This document shows positions 39,665 through 48,445 of a stretch of 64,000 bases of DNA, one piece after another. A program made the translations under genes and the position numbers. The notes below the pieces were generated by a model. It searched no databases. It was not told the DNA's origin and worked only from the letters and a program-made list of their open reading frames with translations. Source of the DNA: Anaerolineaceae bacterium (GTDB taxonomy: Bacteria; Chloroflexota; Anaerolineae; Aggregatilineales; Phototrophicaceae). The stretch covers positions 663,553 to 727,552 of the forward strand of contig JACKCG010000002.1 in the NCBI GenBank assembly GCA_020634135.1, given 5' to 3'. Position 1 is the first letter of the stretch. Each line of letters opens with the position of its first letter.

Positions 39665-42022
39665 ATGGCCGATGTGTTTATCTCTTATTCACGTAAAGAT
39701 ACGACGTTTGTTCATCGCCTGCATGAATCCCTGGCGAAATTTGAACGTGATGTCTGGGTGGACTGGGAAGACATCCCGCTGACGGCGGATTGGTGGCGCG
39801 AAGTTCAGAACGGTATTGAGGGGACGGACTCCTTTGCTTTTGTCATCAGCCCGGACTCGGTGCGTTCAGAGGTCTGCCGTCGTGAAATAGACCACGCGAT
39901 TGCCAACAATAAACGCATGATCCCTATTTTGCACCGGCCAGTGGATGAACCGGCGGATCAGAAGCTCATGCACCCGTCCATCGGGTCACACAACTGGATA
40001 TTCTTTCGTGAAAGCGATGATTTTGACACCGCTTTTCAGAAATTAATGACGGCGCTGGATACTGATTTAAGCCATGTGCGTGAACATACGCGCCTGCTGG
40101 TTCATGCCAAAGAGTGGGATAGTGGCAAGCGCAACCCCAGCTTTCTCCTACAGGGTGATGAGCTAAAGAATGCGGAAACCTGGCTGGAACATAGTATCGC
40201 CAAAAGCCCCAAACCCACAGCCCTTCACGCCGAATATGTCGGTGCCAGCCGTCAGGCCGCTGTTGTCCGCCAGCGCCGTCTGCTGGCCGGGGTATCGGTG
40301 GCGCTGGTTGTGTCGCTGGGGCTGGCGGTTCTCTCTTTCTTCCTGTTCTGGGAGGCGAACAACCAGCGTTCGATTGCCGACGCCAGCGCTCGTGAGGCCA
40401 TCTTGCAGGAGTCAATCGCGCGATCCATCGCCCTGGCAGGACAGGCGGAAGTCGCGCGAAATGAAGCGGAACGCAGTCGAAGCACAGGCAATGAAGCGAC
40501 AGCACAGACACTTCAGAGCCGGGCGGTACTGCTGGGCCTGGAGGCGCTCAAGGTGTATACCTGGCAGGCTGAACGCGCCCTGGGTCTGGCCGTGCGTGAT
40601 GAATTCGCCAAAGTTGAACTGGCCGGACATACCGCCGAAGTGGTTGATGTGGCCTGGTCACCGGACGGGATGTGGGTCGCGACGGCCAGTGACGACTATA
40701 CGGCTAAGGTCTGGGTGGCGGAAACCGGGCAGCAGAGCTACAGCCTGCGCCATGATGGACAGGTCAACAGTGTAGCCTGGTCGCCAGACGGGGCACGGCT
40801 TGTGACCGCCAGTGATGATGATACGGTGAAAGCGTGGGATCTCACCGCCGGCGCATCTTTTATCACATTTGCAGGCCACACGGATTCGGTTTTGCAGGCG
40901 GTTTGGTCGCCGGACGGTATGAGGATCGCTTCCGCCAGCGCCGATAGCACCGCTCGCATCTGGGATGCGACCACCGGGGCGCTGCTGTTTACCCTGAATG
41001 GACACACGCAAACTGTCAACAGTGTGGCCTGGTCGCCAGATGGAACACAGCTTGTGACCGCCAGTGAAGATAATATCGCCATTATCTGGGATGCGACCAC
41101 CGGACAGGCTCTGCGAGAACTGCACATTGAGGAGGGCGGTCATACCCGCGCAGTTAATCGCGCGATCTGGTCGGCGGACGGCCAACGGATTTTGACTGCG
41201 AGCGACGACAAAACCGCCCGTGTCTGGAATGCGTTGACGGGTGATTCGCTGCTGAGCCTCAGCGGTCATACCCGTGAGATCAACCGTGCGATCTGGTCAC
41301 CGGATGGCACGCGCATCGCTACCGCCAGCGCTGACCGCACGGCCCGCATTTACGATGCGCAGACCGGGGCGCTCTTGTTCACGTTGTTTGGACACGTGGA
41401 TGATGTACTGGATGTCGCCTGGTCGCCGGACAGCCAGCGTCTCGTGACAACCAGTAAGGATGGCACTGCCCGGGTCTGGGATGCAACTACTGGCACGGAA
41501 TTAATTACCTACACCAGCCATACCGCTGCGGTATATGCCGCGAAGTGGTCACCGGACGGCACCTTTCTGGCGACGGTCAGCGCGGACCAGACCGCCCGCC
41601 TGTGGGAAATATGGACAAGCAAAGATCGTTTAGTTGCTTTCGCGGAGGAGTGCTGCAAGACCCGCCAGCTAACCGACGAAGAACGCTTGCAGATTGGTTT
41701 AACCATTGTGCCGAATGCGCCGCCTCCTGCGGATGGCATCCCCAGTTGTCCCGATATTCCTGTATCAAGGCTATACACGGGCGTTCGGGGGATTGTGCTG
41801 GACGATGGCACAGACGATACGCTGCGGGTGCGTGCCGGCGCCGGGTTGACCCGTTCGATCATAGATCGCTTATCCCCCAACCAGACTTTCCGGGTAGTAG
41901 GTGGGCCGGAATGCGTTGACGGTTTTGCCTGGTTCCACGTGCTGTTCGGGATTAATGCTGTGGATGGCTGGATCGCTGAAGGGGACAAATCAATTTACTT
42001 CGCCGCGCCGTTTGAGCAGTAG
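39665..42022 (+). CDS. TIR-transmembrane-WD40-SH3 protein
   Basis: The 785-residue protein has four parts. (1) A TIR domain (about 1-135) starts MADVFISYSRKD and retains the putative NADase glutamate in SEVCRREI (E74), with VWVDWEDIP as the BB-loop region. (2) A linker leads to one transmembrane helix (about 208-230) and a coiled coil (about 235-310). (3) A beta-propeller of eight WD40/PD40-like blades (about 320-650) carries AWSPDG and TAR(I/V)WD repeats; neighbouring blades are very similar, implying recent duplication. (4) A C-terminal SH3b-like domain (about 705-780, LRVRAGAGLTRSIIDRL) ends the protein. Topology puts TIR inside and the propeller outside if it spans once. Such proteins may signal or act in defence; no function is proven. 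The FAD gene follows after 21 bp. Confidence 0.9.
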   Translation: MADVFISYSRKDTTFVHRLHESLAKFERDVWVDWEDIPLTADWWREVQNGIEGTDSFAFVISPDSVRSEVCRREIDHAIANNKRMIPILHRPVDEPADQKLMHPSIGSHNWIFFRESDDFDTAFQKLMTALDTDLSHVREHTRLLVHAKEWDSGKRNPSFLLQGDELKNAETWLEHSIAKSPKPTALHAEYVGASRQAAVVRQRRLLAGVSVALVVSLGLAVLSFFLFWEANNQRSIADASAREAILQESIARSIALAGQAEVARNEAERSRSTGNEATAQTLQSRAVLLGLEALKVYTWQAERALGLAVRDEFAKVELAGHTAEVVDVAWSPDGMWVATASDDYTAKVWVAETGQQSYSLRHDGQVNSVAWSPDGARLVTASDDDTVKAWDLTAGASFITFAGHTDSVLQAVWSPDGMRIASASADSTARIWDATTGALLFTLNGHTQTVNSVAWSPDGTQLVTASEDNIAIIWDATTGQALRELHIEEGGHTRAVNRAIWSADGQRILTASDDKTARVWNALTGDSLLSLSGHTREINRAIWSPDGTRIATASADRTARIYDAQTGALLFTLFGHVDDVLDVAWSPDSQRLVTTSKDGTARVWDATTGTELITYTSHTAAVYAAKWSPDGTFLATVSADQTARLWEIWTSKDRLVAFAEECCKTRQLTDEERLQIGLTIVPNAPPPADGIPSCPDIPVSRLYTGVRGIVLDDGTDDTLRVRAGAGLTRSIIDRLSPNQTFRVVGGPECVDGFAWFHVLFGINAVDGWIAEGDKSIYFAAPFEQ

Positions 42023-42043
42023 TGGGAGATTGCAGAGAGTTTA

Positions 42044-42985
42044 ATGCGTGACGTCGTAATTATTGGTGGCGGATTGAGTGGGTTAAGTGCCGCTTATGAA
42101 CTGGAGCAGATGGGTGTTCCCTACCGTCTGATTGAAGTCAAAAAGCAGTTAGGCGGCAGCCTGACGAGTACCCGGCGCGAGGGGTTCCTCATGGATAACG
42201 GCCCATTCGCGTTTCACCTGCCCGCGGAGTGGCCGCTGCTGGCGGAACTGGGACTCACCGGCCCGCTGTACACCGTGACCAGCCCGGCGGGCAAGTCATG
42301 GCAGGTCTTCAGGGAAGGGACAGCCAGTCTGGTGAACGCGCTGGCCGGACGGCTGACCGGAACAATCGTCCACCGAATGGCGGTAAGCAGCATCGGCCAG
42401 CTTGATAAGCGTTTCACGCTCTGCATGGAAAATGGTCTGATGTGGGATGCCGGGGCGCTCATCGTCGCCGCGCCCGCCCGCCATGCCGAGCGTATGTTCC
42501 GCACCCTACGCCCGGAGGTCAGCCAGCGTCTGGCTGGTTTCCCGTATGACACGGTTGTGCGGATTGGTATCGGCGTCCGGCGCGAAGCATTTCAGCATCC
42601 GGGGCGGCGCATCTGGGATATGGCCGTCGCCTACTACTACGAAACCGATCACCCGGATCGTGTGCCGTCCGATGGATTACTTTTACAGCTAGGCCTGCGC
42701 TTCCACGCCGGGCAGATTCCCACACCGGATGAACTCATTACCATGCTGCAAAGCCGATTGAATCTGCCGGAAATCGTGACGAGCGTTGTCACCCACTGGC
42801 CGGAAGCCGACCCACTGGCGCATCTCTCGGCAGGATATGAGGCGAACATGGCGACAATCGAGACGCTGCTCCCGCCCGGCGTGGCGCTCATTGGCAGTGA
42901 CTACCGGCAGACGGATCTCGTTGGCCTTGTGGAGCAGGGGCGTGCCGCCGCCCGTCGCATCGCCGCCTGGGCATCCGGGGAATAG
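42044..42985 (+). CDS. FAD-dependent amine oxidase/protoporphyrinogen oxidase-like protein, short form
   Basis: The 313-residue protein has an intact Rossmann start VVIIGGGLSGLSAAYELEQMG, the FAD-binding LIEVKKQLGGSL and a C-terminal dinucleotide-contacting segment ALIGSDYRQTDLVGLVEQGRAAARRI. The layout follows HemY/PPOX-like flavoproteins. It is shorter than the usual about 450 residues, so part of the substrate domain is reduced. It starts 21 bp after the TIR-WD40 stop in the same direction and is probably cotranscribed. No heme biosynthesis genes are nearby, so a heme role is not supported. The substrate is unknown. Confidence 0.8.
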   Translation: MRDVVIIGGGLSGLSAAYELEQMGVPYRLIEVKKQLGGSLTSTRREGFLMDNGPFAFHLPAEWPLLAELGLTGPLYTVTSPAGKSWQVFREGTASLVNALAGRLTGTIVHRMAVSSIGQLDKRFTLCMENGLMWDAGALIVAAPARHAERMFRTLRPEVSQRLAGFPYDTVVRIGIGVRREAFQHPGRRIWDMAVAYYYETDHPDRVPSDGLLLQLGLRFHAGQIPTPDELITMLQSRLNLPEIVTSVVTHWPEADPLAHLSAGYEANMATIETLLPPGVALIGSDYRQTDLVGLVEQGRAAARRIAAWASGE

Positions 42986-42998
42986 GGGATTAGCTGTA

Positions 42999-43098
42999 TA
43001 GCCAGTTAGTAATTTAGCTGTTTGCGGAGCTATTGGGCTAACTGGCTACTGACTTTCAGCTTTTTACTCGGCACTTTTTACTGCTTTTTACTCAGCTT
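42999..43098. repeat. Long inverted repeat plus pyrimidine-rich tract
   Basis: Perfect 11-bp arms TAGCCAGTTAG (42999-43009) and CTAACTGGCTA (43038-43048) enclose a 28-base loop that itself contains TAGCT/AGCTA. The adjoining 43049-43098 tract (CTTTTTACTCGGCAC, then TTTTTACTGC, then TTTTTACTCAGC) resembles the 37-bp repeat unit at 22820-23085. The element fills the gap between two convergent genes. Confidence 0.75.
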
Positions 43099-43101
43099 GA
43101 C

Positions 43102-44490
43102 CTACTTCATTTCCACCAGTTCGATTTCCCGCGCCCCGACTCGTGAGTTGACTTCGCTGATCTCGACATCTTCGTGAATTAACCCCGCCCAGCAGTTTTG
43201 CGGGTTACGGGCTTCCACGAGGTCGGTCATACGCACCGCGCCCCAGATCACGCTTTGCGCCCCGGCGGGCAGGTAGTAGTAGGTATTGCCGGTCACTGGG
43301 TCTGCGACTTCGACCAGATTATCGCCGCGAGTGCCGATAGCCCAGCGCCAGGGATAGTCGCTGACAGCGTTATCGCAATCCACGCCCACGCGCCACGCGC
43401 CCGATTCGTCCAGCCAGCCCAGGGTAGCCGCCCGCTGTTCCTGCTGGTAGACCGTGCCGGGTTCGGGGCCAGTCGTGCGGATTGGGACGTCCCCGTAATT
43501 CTCAATGGTGAGCTTGAATACCAGCAGATCGCCCACCGGAAGCGTAATAGCTGTCAGACTCAATGCCTGTGGGTCATCCGGTGGCGCGACCAGGCTGCCC
43601 TTTTGTTCGGCGTCAGTGAAATAGCGTTCATTATAGGTAGCGGTATCGAATACGACGCTCGCCCCCACCGGCTGCGGCACGATTTCCGCCAGCGGTTTCC
43701 CGCCGGTTTCGATGGTGAGGGTCGCTGTATGCTGGATGATCTGCCCTACCGCGTCCTGGGCAACAGCGTACACCGTGTACGTGCCATCGGCTGGCGGGTC
43801 TGCGCCCAGGTCAACCCCGCCCTCATAGTCATAGGTGTGGCGCCCGGCCTCGCCCGGCTGCCGCCCTTCTTCGCGCTCCGGCACATACAAACGCACGCCG
43901 GTTTCATCCTCCAGGTATACTGAAAGATCGGCGTCTTTCGTCAGGTACACATTGATCTGTGACCGGTCATAGATGCCATCCTGATTGGGCGTAAAAACCG
44001 TTGGCGATATGCTGAAATCCACCAGTTCCGGCAGCACGGGGTCGCCATCCTGAATTGTGAAGACGCCTGTCCATGAGTCGCTTTCGCCGTCTTCACCCGC
44101 CGCGTCCAGCCGCCAGGTATACGCGCCATCCGGCATCAGGCGACGCAGCACTTCGCCGCGTATCTGTTCGCCGGGCAGGATGTAGCCGTCCACCACGCCG
44201 CTGAACTCCACCTGGTAATCGCCAGGGATGCGTGGTTGATTCTCGCGGAAGCCGTACACCGTGCCATCGGTGGCTTCAAACTGCATGGTGATAGTCGCGT
44301 TGCGTGACAGGCTGTAAGTGAATACTGTAATGTCGTCCGCGCCGTCCGCGTTGGGGGTGATGGTGTCGAGCAGAAAACCGGCCTGGGGCAGCAGCCGCAC
44401 GTCGGGCTGGATGAGCAGTTGCCCGCCGATGACGACCAATATCACCGCGGCCACAGCGGCGACCAGGACTAATCCAATCGGGATTCGCAT
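43102..44490 (-). CDS. Membrane-anchored protein with FlgD-like Ig domains
   Basis: I do not recognise a named family for this about 462-residue protein. It has an N-terminal anchor (RIPIGLVLVAAVAAVILVVIG). Ig-like modules resemble the FlgD/CHU C-terminal type: a TITPNADGADDITVFTYSL element with ATITMQFEATDG, and a second SISPTVFTPNQDGIYDRSQINVYL with LSVYLEDETG. TPN(A/Q)DG is the hallmark of these domains. A last about 150 residues have Cys pairs and a WGAVRM region. The frame extends to 44571, but ATG 44490 gives a clean N-terminus. Its probable role is surface or adhesion related. It converges on the FAD gene with the inverted repeat between. Confidence 0.65.
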   Translation of the reverse strand: MRIPIGLVLVAAVAAVILVVIGGQLLIQPDVRLLPQAGFLLDTITPNADGADDITVFTYSLSRNATITMQFEATDGTVYGFRENQPRIPGDYQVEFSGVVDGYILPGEQIRGEVLRRLMPDGAYTWRLDAAGEDGESDSWTGVFTIQDGDPVLPELVDFSISPTVFTPNQDGIYDRSQINVYLTKDADLSVYLEDETGVRLYVPEREEGRQPGEAGRHTYDYEGGVDLGADPPADGTYTVYAVAQDAVGQIIQHTATLTIETGGKPLAEIVPQPVGASVVFDTATYNERYFTDAEQKGSLVAPPDDPQALSLTAITLPVGDLLVFKLTIENYGDVPIRTTGPEPGTVYQQEQRAATLGWLDESGAWRVGVDCDNAVSDYPWRWAIGTRGDNLVEVADPVTGNTYYYLPAGAQSVIWGAVRMTDLVEARNPQNCWAGLIHEDVEISEVNSRVGAREIELVEMK

Positions 44491-44643
44491 GTTGATATAC
44501 TCTCGTTCTAACCGGTAAACCGGCATCAGTCTAGCGCAGGCCGCGCCTGACCGCCAGAGGACGTATGGCACTAGCGGGGAAACCGTCGCCTATATTGAAG
44601 TCACCCTGTCTGAGATGGGTATCGTGTAGGACTTCTCCGCAGC

Positions 44644-44681
44644 AATAAAAAAATCCCCTCTCCACGAATGAAGAGGGGATT
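44644..44681 (-). terminator. Intrinsic terminator of the downstream propeller gene
   Basis: Read on the minus strand, the 10-bp stem AATCCCCTCT/AGAGGGGATT is followed by a TTTTTTTATT tract. It lies just beyond the stop of the minus-strand gene at 44694 and is the strongest terminator in the window. Confidence 0.9.
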
Positions 44682-44693
44682 CTGCGTCGGGGC

Positions 44694-45947
44694 TTAACTA
44701 GACGCCGGGTTGATGGCTGCCATATTCAGACCGGCGCCGAGCAGGCTGACCGGGCCACCATCCAGCGGCAGACTCCGCAGTTCGACCTGTACCAACTGCT
44801 CGGAATCTTCCATGTAATTCGAGTCGCCCTGGTTGCTAATTGTGCCATCGGCGATGGCGCGATACCAGTCCACCATATTGGGCACCTGGCTGAAGACCAG
44901 CGTTTTATCACCGAAGAGTGCCGTCATCTGGCCGATAGCATACCCGAAATCCCGGTACAGTTCTGTATCGGTATTGGTGTTCAGGTCAAAGCGGTGGAGG
45001 CTCACCTCGTTATAGCTCAGGATTGTCCCTTCACCAACTACGGCCACGACGCGCTGTATTTCTTCTCCAGTGAGGGGCAGCGGCTCACCGGATGGCTGGC
45101 GTGTAGAATAGAACAGGACGCTGGAACCATCAGCAGCCCAGGCCACCTGGTCGGGCGTCTGGGTGGTGGCGAGTTCGGTGCGCTGGCCGCTTTGCAGGTC
45201 AACCACCACCAGCCGCTCATTTTCGCGTGTTCCGGCCAGGTCTATAATTCCCGCCACTTTCGTCCGGTCACCGGAGACGGCGGGACGGCTCAACTGGCCG
45301 AGCGATACATCTTCCCCGGTTTGCAGGTTCAGCAAGCTGGTTTCACCGCCACCACAGTCCTTGCTGTGCACCAGTCCGTAGGGTGTCACTTCCAGCACCA
45401 GATGGAAACCGCCCAGACCGCTAGTTTCAGCCCAATAGCGCCAGTCCGCAGGGAACGGTGACCCGCCGCCGCAGCCCACACCGAAGTCGAAGGTTGCCGT
45501 CGGAGTCGCTTGAGCGCCGGAGCCCACATCATAGACGTAAAAATCCATCTTGAACTGAGGGGAAGCGCCATTGCCAGCCGCTTCCTTCACAAAGAAAAGC
45601 TGGCTGCTGTCGAAGGCAAAGCTGACCGGGAAGCCATCGGCAATATCACTAGCGACCAGTGTCGTGGTGTTGCTGCTCCGGTCATATAGCATCAGGTTGG
45701 GGTTGAAGTCCTGATCGTGGGCGACAAACGCCAGGGTGTTGCCGTCCGCACTCCATACCAGGTTACTGTAATCCCGGGCTGAACCATCGGTGATCTGCCG
45801 GGGCGCATTGTCAAAGCCGAACAGCCAGATGTTGTGATCCTGTACCGCCGCCAGCGGCAGGCTGTCGTAATCCTGTGCCATCAGGGGGAAAGCCATCACC
45901 ATCGTCAGTGCCAGCATCATGAGTGTCATCAGCCTTTTGGGGGACAT
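44694..45947 (-). CDS. Secreted TolB-like propeller protein
   Basis: The 417-residue protein has a signal peptide (LMTLMMLALTMVMAFPLMAQ). A set of degenerate propeller repeats follows (NLVWSADGNTLAFVAHD, AGDRT-type turns, QVAWAADGSSVLFYSTR, FGDKTLVFSQV). The WSPDG motifs are weaker than in the other propeller genes, with WSADG and WAADG variants. A Gly/Cys-rich insert (GVGCGGGSPFP, SKDCGGGETS) may form disulfides. No enzymatic signature is seen. It is a monocistronic unit with a good terminator downstream and its own upstream gap of about 125 bp before the tRNA-Cys terminator. Confidence 0.8.
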   Translation of the reverse strand: MSPKRLMTLMMLALTMVMAFPLMAQDYDSLPLAAVQDHNIWLFGFDNAPRQITDGSARDYSNLVWSADGNTLAFVAHDQDFNPNLMLYDRSSNTTTLVASDIADGFPVSFAFDSSQLFFVKEAAGNGASPQFKMDFYVYDVGSGAQATPTATFDFGVGCGGGSPFPADWRYWAETSGLGGFHLVLEVTPYGLVHSKDCGGGETSLLNLQTGEDVSLGQLSRPAVSGDRTKVAGIIDLAGTRENERLVVVDLQSGQRTELATTQTPDQVAWAADGSSVLFYSTRQPSGEPLPLTGEEIQRVVAVVGEGTILSYNEVSLHRFDLNTNTDTELYRDFGYAIGQMTALFGDKTLVFSQVPNMVDWYRAIADGTISNQGDSNYMEDSEQLVQVELRSLPLDGGPVSLLGAGLNMAAINPASS

Positions 45948-46071
45948 TATTGTCTTTTCTCCTTCTTAGTTGTCAGGCCAGTTGTAATCATAGATGTAAT
46001 CGTCTTCCCGGTACAGAGATGGCTGCTCTACGGGTGCTCTACGCTCTGCCGATGGATGGGAAACGGGGCAA

Positions 46072-46101
46072 CAAAAAAGCAGGTATCACCGGGATACCTG
46101 C
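46072..46101 (-). terminator. Intrinsic terminator of tRNA-Cys
   Basis: On the minus strand GCAGGTATC and GATACCTGC (9-bp stem, loop of 5) are followed by TTTTTTG. It begins 5 bases beyond the tRNA 3' end. Confidence 0.85.
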
Positions 46102-46105
46102 CTTG

Positions 46106-46177
46106 AGGCGACGACCGGATTCGAACCGGTGAATCAGGCTTTTGCAGAGCCTTGCCTTACCACTTGGCCACGTCGCC
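46106..46177 (-). tRNA. tRNA-Cys (anticodon GCA)
   Basis: The 72-base cloverleaf has acceptor arms GGCGACG and CGTCGCC, a D arm with AGTGGTAA, an anticodon arm AGGCT-CTGCAAA-AGCCT with anticodon GCA, and a T arm with GGTTCGAATCC. The discriminator base is U, as expected for tRNA-Cys. The 3' CCA is not encoded. It has its own promoter and terminator and stands alone. Confidence 0.95.
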
Positions 46178-46187
46178 ATACCCCAGC

Positions 46188-46216
46188 ATTATAACGGTTC
46201 ACCCCTACTGAAGCAA
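46188..46216 (-). promoter_or_regulatory. Promoter of tRNA-Cys
   Basis: On the minus strand a perfect -10 TATAAT (46193-46188) is 17 bp from a -35-like TTGCTT (46216-46211). The -10 lies 10 bases before the tRNA 5' end. Confidence 0.75.
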
Positions 46217-46303
46217 GACTGATTCAGGCCATCTCACCATAGGCCGCGCCGGGAACACCCGTTATCATAGGTGTGTTTGCTGCCGATCACGAGGAACACC
46301 CAC

Positions 46304-48445
46304 ATGACGACTCCCTACGATACCAAGATCGCCGCCCAACTGTCTCTCCAACCCCGGCAGGTTTCAGCGGCGATTGACCTGCTCGACTCCGGCAATACGC
46401 TGCCGTTTATCGCCCGCTACCGCAAGGAAGCGACAGGCGGGCTGGACGAAGAACAGATTCGCCAACTGCTCGAATCGGTCACCCGGCTGCGCAACCTGGA
46501 CGAACGGCGCGACACCATCCTGGCGTCTATCGAGGAGCAGGGGCAGTTGACGCCGGAACTCCAGGCGGAGATTCTGGCGGCGGAGAGTATGACCGCGCTG
46601 GAAGACCTGTACCAGCCGTATAAACCCAAGCGCCGCACCCGCGCCGGGATCGCCCGTGAAAAAGGCTTGCAACCCCTGGCCGACCTGATGCTGCGCCAGG
46701 AACGGAGCAACCAGACCGCCGAACAGCTTGCAGCCGGATTCATCACGGAGGACGTGCCAACCGTCGAGGACGCGCTGGCCGGGGCGCGGGACATCGTGGC
46801 GGAAACCATCAGCGATCATGCCGGGGTGCGCGGCACAACCCGCCAGAAGGCATTACGTTTCGGCCTGTTGCAGGCCAGCAAAATTGACGACGCGCCGGAT
46901 GAAAAGGGCGTTTATCAGCTTTACTATGAATTTGAGTACCGGGTAGACCGCCTCAAGCCCTACCAGGTGCTGGCGATCAATCGCGGTGAGGCCGAAAAAG
47001 TGCTGCGCGTCCGGCTGGACGTGGCCGAACGCGACTGGCGGCTGGCGGTAGAGGACATCTTCCGGGCAGACCGCCGTTCACCGCTGGCGGGGCAGTTGGA
47101 AATGGCGATAGATGACGCGGCCAAGCGGCTGCTGCTCCCGGCGATTGAGCGTGATGTGCGGGCGGCACTGTCCGAACAGGCTGAACTCCACGCCATTCAG
47201 GTGTTCGCTTCTAATTTGCGCGGGCTGCTCAACCAGCCACCGCTGGCCGGGCATACGGTGTTGGGGGTAGACCCGGCCTACCGTACCGGTTGCAAGCTGG
47301 CTGTGCTGGATAGCACCGGCAAGGTGCTGGAAACCGGGACGATCTACCCGCACCAACCGCAGCGCGAATGGAACGACTCGCTGGCGACATTGGCGACGCT
47401 TATCAAAAAATATCACATCACGCTCATTGCCATCGGCAATGGCACAGCTTCCCGCGAAACCGAGCAGCTTGTCGCTGAACTTACGCGCAACCTGGATGAC
47501 GTACATTACCTGATGGTCAACGAGGCCGGAGCAAGTGTCTACAGCGCCAGTCCCTTAGCCCGCGCTGAACTGCCGGAACTGGATGTCTCACTGCGTGGGG
47601 CAGTCTCGATTGCCCGCCGGGTGCAGGACCCGTTGGCCGAACTCGTGAAGATTGACCCGAAATCCATCGGTGTTGGCCTCTACCAGCATGACGTGAACCA
47701 GAAGCAGTTAGCCGACATGCTCGACAGCGTGGTCGAATCGGTGGTAAACCGCGTCGGTGTGGACGTGAACACTGCCTCCGCCGCGCTGCTGCGCTACGTG
47801 GCCGGGATAGGCCCCAAGCTGGCGGAGCGCATCGTCGCCCACCGTGATGAGGAGGGACGTTTTGCCAACCGTAAGGCGCTGCGCGAAGTAGCCGGGCTGG
47901 GGCCAAAGGCCTTCGAACAAGCCGCCGGGTTCTTGCGGGTTCGGGATGGTGATAACCCGCTGGACGCCAGCGCCATCCACCCGGAAAGCTATGGCGTAAC
48001 GAAAGCCGTGCTGAAAACTACAGGTCTCAGGCCGGAAACGCCACTGGATAAGCGCGCCCCGGCTATCATCAAGTTGCAGGCCAGCCCGGAATTAGGGGCG
48101 TTGGCCGCCGAACTCGGTACCGGTGTTCCCACGTTGACCGACATCCTGGAACAACTGCTCCGCCCAGGGCGCGACCCCCGTGAAGACCTGCCGCCCCCCA
48201 TTCTCCGCAGTGATGTACTGTCAATGGACGACCTGCTCAAAGGCATGGTGCTTTCCGGCACGGTGCGCAACATGGTGGATTTTGGCGCGTTCATAGATAT
48301 CGGCGTCAAACAGGACGGCCTGCTGCACCGTAGTCAGATACCGCGTGGTGTGGTGCTGTCGGTAGGTGACATTATCGAAGTCGAGATTCTCAGCGTCGAA
48401 AAAGAGCGCGGTCGTATCGGCCTGGGTTGGGTGGAATCCTCATGA
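46304..48445 (+). CDS. tex: Tex-family transcriptional accessory protein (S1 RNA-binding)
   Basis: About 713 residues with the full Tex layout. An N-terminal helical region (FIARYRKEATGGLDEEQIRQL) is followed by a YqgF-like RNase H-fold domain (VLGVDPAYRTGCKLAVLD). Helix-hairpin-helix repeats come next (LLRYVAGIGPKLAERIVAHR, VAGLGPKAFEQAAGFLRV). A C-terminal S1 domain ends the protein (GMVLSGTVRNMVDFGAFIDIG, then LLHRSQI). Tex is a conserved cytoplasmic nucleic-acid-binding protein affecting transcription and virulence genes in several bacteria; its molecular role is not settled. GTG 46271 is in frame, but GAGGAA is spaced for ATG 46304. It overlaps the next gene by 4 bp. Confidence 0.95.
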   Translation: MTTPYDTKIAAQLSLQPRQVSAAIDLLDSGNTLPFIARYRKEATGGLDEEQIRQLLESVTRLRNLDERRDTILASIEEQGQLTPELQAEILAAESMTALEDLYQPYKPKRRTRAGIAREKGLQPLADLMLRQERSNQTAEQLAAGFITEDVPTVEDALAGARDIVAETISDHAGVRGTTRQKALRFGLLQASKIDDAPDEKGVYQLYYEFEYRVDRLKPYQVLAINRGEAEKVLRVRLDVAERDWRLAVEDIFRADRRSPLAGQLEMAIDDAAKRLLLPAIERDVRAALSEQAELHAIQVFASNLRGLLNQPPLAGHTVLGVDPAYRTGCKLAVLDSTGKVLETGTIYPHQPQREWNDSLATLATLIKKYHITLIAIGNGTASRETEQLVAELTRNLDDVHYLMVNEAGASVYSASPLARAELPELDVSLRGAVSIARRVQDPLAELVKIDPKSIGVGLYQHDVNQKQLADMLDSVVESVVNRVGVDVNTASAALLRYVAGIGPKLAERIVAHRDEEGRFANRKALREVAGLGPKAFEQAAGFLRVRDGDNPLDASAIHPESYGVTKAVLKTTGLRPETPLDKRAPAIIKLQASPELGALAAELGTGVPTLTDILEQLLRPGRDPREDLPPPILRSDVLSMDDLLKGMVLSGTVRNMVDFGAFIDIGVKQDGLLHRSQIPRGVVLSVGDIIEVEILSVEKERGRIGLGWVESS

